This document shows, piece after piece, positions 4,972 to 8,687 of a DNA stretch of 8,687 nucleotides. A program made the position numbers and the translations under genes. The stretch comes from JACZSB01 sp965372015 (GTDB lineage: Bacteria > Fidelibacterota > Marinisomatia > SCGC-AAA003-L08 > TS1B11). The first letter of the stretch is position 1. Every line of letters begins with the position of its first letter. The stretch is taken from assembly GCA_965372015.1 (NCBI GenBank), contig CBDVAP010000126.1:1-8687 (forward strand). Reading direction: 5' to 3'. Under the pieces are notes generated by a model that made no database searches, had not been told where the DNA came from, and saw nothing but the letters and a program-made list of their open reading frames with translations.

Positions 4972-7485
4972 ATGGCAACGCAACGCATGCACCAATGTGG
5001 CCCCCTGCTATACCTGCTCACCCTGTCTTCTCTTTCGGCCCAGGTTACTGGGTTGAACGGGTGGAATATTTTCCTTGATCCCGGGCACAGCCGAACGGAA
5101 AATATGGGCGTTCTCAACTATTCTGAGGCTCATAAGAATCTGCGTGTGGCACGGGAAGTACGCGATCTGTTGCTGTCAAAAACCGATATCGACGCGGTTT
5201 ATATGTCGAGGACGGACGACCAGCAACAGGTAGGACTGACCCAGCGGACCGATCTGGCCAATCAGTTGGGGACTGCCTGGTTCCATTCGTTCCACAGCAA
5301 TGCCGGGGGTCCGACAGCCAATAACGCTCTGCTATTGTATGGAGAACCCAAAGAAAATCCAAACCTCCGGAATCTTCCGGGCGGCAAAGCCATGAGTGAG
5401 ATCATGGTAGTACAGCTTGCCAACGGGATGCGCATTCCTAGTATTGGCGCCAGAGGGGAATGTCAGTTCTATTACGGCGATTCGACCTGCACAAGAACGC
5501 GTAATCATGTCAACCGGGAATCGAATATGCCTTCCGAGTTGAGCGAGGCAGGATTTCACACCAATCCTACGCAGAACCAGCGCAACATGAGTGCCAAATG
5601 GAAGCGGCTGGAGGCCTACACCTTCTACTGGTCCATTCTGGAATACCATAATATCGCCCGGCCAACGGTGGGCATCTTAACAGGTATCATCAAGGACAAA
5701 GAGAGCGCCACACCGATTAACGGAGCCATAGCCAGCGCTGGGGGGCTGAGCGATACCACCGATACCTATGAGTCACTGTTCCACCAGTACTCCAACGATC
5801 CCGATCAGCTCCGTAACGGCTTCTACTTCCTGGAAGGACTAACCGGTGCTTCCCAGCAGTTAATTGTGACTGCGAATGATTATTATCCTGATACCATCCA
5901 GGTGACCATGGTTGACGCGTTTTTCACCTTTGCCGATGCCCAGCTGGTATCCAGTCTGCCACCCTACGTGGCCTCGTCTACGCCGGCCGAGGGCGATAGC
6001 CTGTTCCCGGCCTGGGACCCGATTGTGGTTGATTTTTCCCGGCCCATGGTTCCCGCTACCGTGGTGGCGGCCTTCACCAGCCCCGCCGGCGTCGACGGCA
6101 CCTTCGCCTGGGCTAACGGCAACCGCAGGATGATTTTCACTCCCGACAGCACGCTCGATTTCCTCACGGAATATTCCTTTACTATTGACGGCAGCGCTCT
6201 GGATGCCTACGGCCATCCCTTTGACGGAAACGGAAACGGCACCGGCGGTGACAGCCTGACGGTCACCTTCCGCACGGGACCGGCCGACATGTCCCCGCCG
6301 ACCCTGGTTGATTTCTATCCCTGGGTCGGTTCAACCGGGGTGGAACTGCTGCCCCTGATCACCGTGGCTTTTGATGAAGCTATCATTGATTGCACGGTAA
6401 CCGCGGATAAACTCACTCTGATTGATCCGGGCGGTCAGGCGGTGGCCGGCAATATTGAACACTATCCGGTGGCTGAACGGAGTGTACTCCATCTATTCCT
6501 GGAAGGCCCCCTCGAACCGGCCACCCAATATACTATCCGGGTCCTGCCGGGTCTCCGAGACCTCCAGGGTAATGAGACTACCAATTCTTATTCTATTCGC
6601 TTCACAACCGGCACAACCACCGTGGATGTCACGTCGATTGATAACTTTGAAGCAGGGGTGACGAATTGGTATGAGCCAGGTGTAAGCGGCAGCACCATGG
6701 GTATTGCTACATCAGGCAATTCAAGAAGAGAAAACCAGACCATAATCAATTATCTTTCCGGAAGTACTTCCTCCATGCAGTTGAATTATGCCTGGGATAC
6801 ATTGGCTACAGCTTGGCTTATCCGGGAATATCTCTCCGGCGGTCCTCCCCGTAGTGTTCAGTTCAACAGCAGCTATGTGATGCAGGCCTATGTGTTCGGT
6901 GACGGCAGCGGCAACCTGCTGAGGTTCTGTGTTGATGACAATAACCTTACCGGCGCGGCGGCTGATCATGAAGTCAGTCCCTGGTATACCATCGACTGGA
7001 TTGGTTGGAAACTGGTGTCGTGGGACATGGCCAGCGATGGTACCGGCTCATGGATTGGCGATGGCAACCTGGATGGCATCATGCGCTTCGATAGCTTCCA
7101 GCTAACGTACGTGCCTGGTGCGGCGCCAACCGGCACACTGTATTTCGACGACCTGCGTGTTGTCCAGTACCGCACACTGGCGACGGAAACGGCCAGCCGG
7201 TTGCCCAGCGACTACGTCCTCTACCCCAACTATCCCAACCCCTTTAATCCCGCCACTACCATCGAGTTTGCCCTGCCGCGGCGGGAGCGGGTGCGGATCA
7301 CCGTTTACGATCTGCTGGGGCGATCGGTGCGGCAGCTGACCAACGGCACTAAAGAACCGGGGCGCCACAGTGTCCGTTGGGATGGCCGGGATGACCTGGG
7401 GCGCCAGGTGGCCGCCGGCCTGTACATCTACCGCCTGGTGACGCCATCGACCAGCCTGGCCCGCAAAATGCTGCTGTTAAAATAG
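4972..7485 (+). CDS. N-acetylmuramoyl-L-alanine amidase with Big_5, CBM-like and T9SS sorting domains
   Basis: An 837-aa exported protein. After a signal peptide (1-23, SLSA-Q) comes an Amidase_3-type zinc amidase domain (about 30-225), which cleaves the MurNAc-L-Ala bond of peptidoglycan. Zinc ligands are His39 (DPGHS), Glu52 (NYSEAH) and His108 (FHSNA); the catalytic Glu is Glu192 (LSEAGFHTNP). Residues 230-325 resemble a carboxypeptidase-regulatory-like Ig fold (GIIKDKESATPINGA). Two Big_5 Ig-like domains follow (about 330-436 and 442-547, the latter with TLVDFYPW and LITVAFDEAI). Residues about 554-733 look like a beta-jelly-roll carbohydrate-binding region (DNFEAGVTNW to YFDDLRVVQY); this is the least certain part. 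The last 88 residues are a T9SS type A sorting domain (YPNPFNP at 754-760, ITVYDLLGR, GLYIYRL). It is coupled to the propeller gene, and a NagZ-like gene follows. Confidence 0.92.
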   Translation: MATQRMHQCGPLLYLLTLSSLSAQVTGLNGWNIFLDPGHSRTENMGVLNYSEAHKNLRVAREVRDLLLSKTDIDAVYMSRTDDQQQVGLTQRTDLANQLGTAWFHSFHSNAGGPTANNALLLYGEPKENPNLRNLPGGKAMSEIMVVQLANGMRIPSIGARGECQFYYGDSTCTRTRNHVNRESNMPSELSEAGFHTNPTQNQRNMSAKWKRLEAYTFYWSILEYHNIARPTVGILTGIIKDKESATPINGAIASAGGLSDTTDTYESLFHQYSNDPDQLRNGFYFLEGLTGASQQLIVTANDYYPDTIQVTMVDAFFTFADAQLVSSLPPYVASSTPAEGDSLFPAWDPIVVDFSRPMVPATVVAAFTSPAGVDGTFAWANGNRRMIFTPDSTLDFLTEYSFTIDGSALDAYGHPFDGNGNGTGGDSLTVTFRTGPADMSPPTLVDFYPWVGSTGVELLPLITVAFDEAIIDCTVTADKLTLIDPGGQAVAGNIEHYPVAERSVLHLFLEGPLEPATQYTIRVLPGLRDLQGNETTNSYSIRFTTGTTTVDVTSIDNFEAGVTNWYEPGVSGSTMGIATSGNSRRENQTIINYLSGSTSSMQLNYAWDTLATAWLIREYLSGGPPRSVQFNSSYVMQAYVFGDGSGNLLRFCVDDNNLTGAAADHEVSPWYTIDWIGWKLVSWDMASDGTGSWIGDGNLDGIMRFDSFQLTYVPGAAPTGTLYFDDLRVVQYRTLATETASRLPSDYVLYPNYPNPFNPATTIEFALPRRERVRITVYDLLGRSVRQLTNGTKEPGRHSVRWDGRDDLGRQVAAGLYIYRLVTPSTSLARKMLLLK

Positions 7486-7546
7486 TTGGGTGCATAGTCC
7501 AGCCCTAAGCAGGGGCGTTGATGAAATCGGCCCCGCAACCGATCAA
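7486..7546 (+). other. Short spacer between amidase and GH3 genes
   Basis: A 61-nt spacer without an intrinsic terminator. GGGGC (7512-7516) can pair with GCCCC (7530-7534) across a 13-nt loop, or its 5' arm can pair instead with GCCC at 7502-7505. No Shine-Dalgarno is visible before the GH3 ATG. The genes are probably on one transcript, but this is not shown. Confidence 0.4.
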
Positions 7547-8687
7547 ATGACATCCGCCGGCGGCATAACAAGGCATACCATTGCGATCTGTATTTTAAGT
7601 TGCTGCCTGGCAACTGATTATGCCTACCCGCAGACTCCGGCTCCAGGTGACAGCTTGCGATTTAAGATCGGTCAAATGATAATGGTCGATTTTGTTGGGT
7701 CGAACCCTTCCGAGGCAATTTTGGTTGATATTTCCGAGCACAATCTGGGCGGCGTGATACTCTATTCGTATCAGAATATGCCGGAGCGCTCTCAAATTCC
7801 CAATCTGACCACCCAGTTGAATGACAGCGCAAAGATACCGCTGTTCATTGCCACCGATCAGGAGTCGGGCATTGTACAACGCCTGAATGCTCTGAACGGC
7901 TTTTCCGATGCTCCGAGCGCCTATGATCTGGGTGTACTGGACACTGAATCCGAAACAAGAAAGATGGCAGGCACTTTCGCCGGGTGGTTTACCGAAGTGG
8001 GCATCAACCTCGATCTGGCCCCGGTAGTAGATCTCAGGTTGGTTCCTACCAATGTTATTGGAGATCGGGCTTTTTCAGGTGATCCCGCCACGGTTATCCG
8101 GAACGCCTATTGGTTTATCGATGAATTTCATGAGCAAAACCATATTACCACCTTAAAGCACTTCCCCGGCCATGGCAGTGCTGTCGATGATACCCATGCC
8201 GGCTTCACGGATGTAACCGATACCTGGTCAGACATTGAATTGGAGCCCTACCGGGCCTTAATAGACTCCGGAGTCGTTGACCTGATTATGACCGCACACG
8301 TTTTTAACAGTAATATCGATAGCCTTTACCCTGCGACACTATCCTACAACACAATAACCGGCCTGCTCAGGGATAGCCTGGAGTATAATGGCGTTGTCAT
8401 CACCGATGAAATGTCCATGCGTGCCATAAGTGATAATTACGGTTTGGATGAGGCCTTCACACTAGCCGTCAACGCCGGTGTAGACATTATTCTGTATCGG
8501 ATTGCCCGAAATCCAGCTGGTAGTAATTCCATCAGTTATATTGTTGATATACTCGAACAAAAAGTCCTTGATGGCACGATTCCGGCCAGCCGTATCAATG
8601 AATCATATGGTAGAATCATCAAGTTGAAAGAGAATTATTTTGGACCCGGGGTGATAGGTACGCGAGTGGCGCAAAGGATTAACCCGG
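7547..8687 (+). CDS. Secreted NagZ-like GH3 beta-N-acetylhexosaminidase (3' partial)
   Basis: 380 codons of an ORF that continues past the right edge. The chosen ATG gives a signal sequence: a charged N-terminus (Arg9, His10), then a hydrophobic core (12-22). Cleavage may follow Ala26; ILSC (16-19) is a less typical lipobox, so a lipoprotein is possible. The mature part begins LRFKIGQMIMV (37-47), the usual GH3 opening. Further signatures are LDLAPVVD, the KHFPGHG loop (204-210), the Asp/His pair in DDTH (214-217) that acts as acid/base in NagZ enzymes, and ITDEMSM with nucleophile Asp287. NagZ enzymes remove GlcNAc from muropeptides or peptide-free wall glycan. GTG at 7490 is an in-frame alternative start but gives a poorer signal peptide. 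No ribosome binding site is visible. Being exported differs from the cytoplasmic NagZ of E. coli and resembles the secreted Bacillus enzyme. Confidence 0.9.
   Translation, partial: MTSAGGITRHTIAICILSCCLATDYAYPQTPAPGDSLRFKIGQMIMVDFVGSNPSEAILVDISEHNLGGVILYSYQNMPERSQIPNLTTQLNDSAKIPLFIATDQESGIVQRLNALNGFSDAPSAYDLGVLDTESETRKMAGTFAGWFTEVGINLDLAPVVDLRLVPTNVIGDRAFSGDPATVIRNAYWFIDEFHEQNHITTLKHFPGHGSAVDDTHAGFTDVTDTWSDIELEPYRALIDSGVVDLIMTAHVFNSNIDSLYPATLSYNTITGLLRDSLEYNGVVITDEMSMRAISDNYGLDEAFTLAVNAGVDIILYRIARNPAGSNSISYIVDILEQKVLDGTIPASRINESYGRIIKLKENYFGPGVIGTRVAQRINP

Noticed and set aside
7554..7563. Perfect 10-bp palindrome CCGCCGGCGG
   Set aside because: It lies inside the first codons of the GH3 gene and is explained by alternating Gly/Ala codons; no sign of an operator.
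1..8687. CRISPR array, insertion sequence, toxin-antitoxin or phage defence system
   Set aside because: No direct repeat series, transposase motif, terminal inverted repeats or defence protein signature was found on either strand.

Overview
The window reads as chromosomal DNA of a Gram-negative bacterium of the FCB superphylum. The best clue is the C-terminus of the large amidase: a YPNPFNP motif, an ITVYDLLGR strand, a GLYIYRL strand and a basic end, which is a type A sorting domain of the type IX secretion system (T9SS). Strong Shine-Dalgarno sequences (GGAGGG, AGGAGGT, AGGAGGTG) precede three of the genes, which argues against typical Bacteroidia. Together with fairly GC-rich coding sequence this suits lineages such as Neomarinimicrobiota, Ignavibacteria or KSB1/Calditrichota-like bacteria. 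That placement is inference; there is no rRNA here to settle it.

Layout: (1) 1-593 is visibly more A+T-rich, with no convincing gene and two short inverted repeats. (2) 594-1155 on the minus strand carries tRNA-Ser(UGA), a small intact ORF resembling a catalytically degraded GIY-YIG domain, and tRNA-Ser(GGA), all in one direction. (3) 1156-1397 is a divergent spacer with two stem-loops. (4) 1398-3863 on the plus strand is a two-gene unit: a DUF885-type zinc metalloprotein predicted to be a lipoprotein, then RNase D. The RNase D ribosome binding site lies in one arm of a small hairpin that starts at the upstream stop codon. (5) 3864-4006 is a spacer packed with three back-to-back hairpins that can re-pair into alternatives. 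(6) 4007-8687 on the plus strand is an envelope or secretion cluster: an exported TolB-like beta-propeller, a multidomain T9SS-sorted N-acetylmuramoyl-L-alanine amidase starting 2 nt after the propeller stop, and a secreted NagZ-type family 3 glycoside hydrolase that runs off the right edge.

The last three genes fit together functionally. The amidase strips peptides from MurNAc, the GH3 enzyme would remove GlcNAc from the resulting glycan pieces, and the propeller may be a periplasmic binding or scaffold protein. The likely theme is degradation or salvage of peptidoglycan outside the cytoplasm. I see no mobile element, CRISPR array or defence system. The less ordinary points are the inactive-looking GIY-YIG ORF between two serine tRNAs, the masked RNase D start, and the hairpin cluster.
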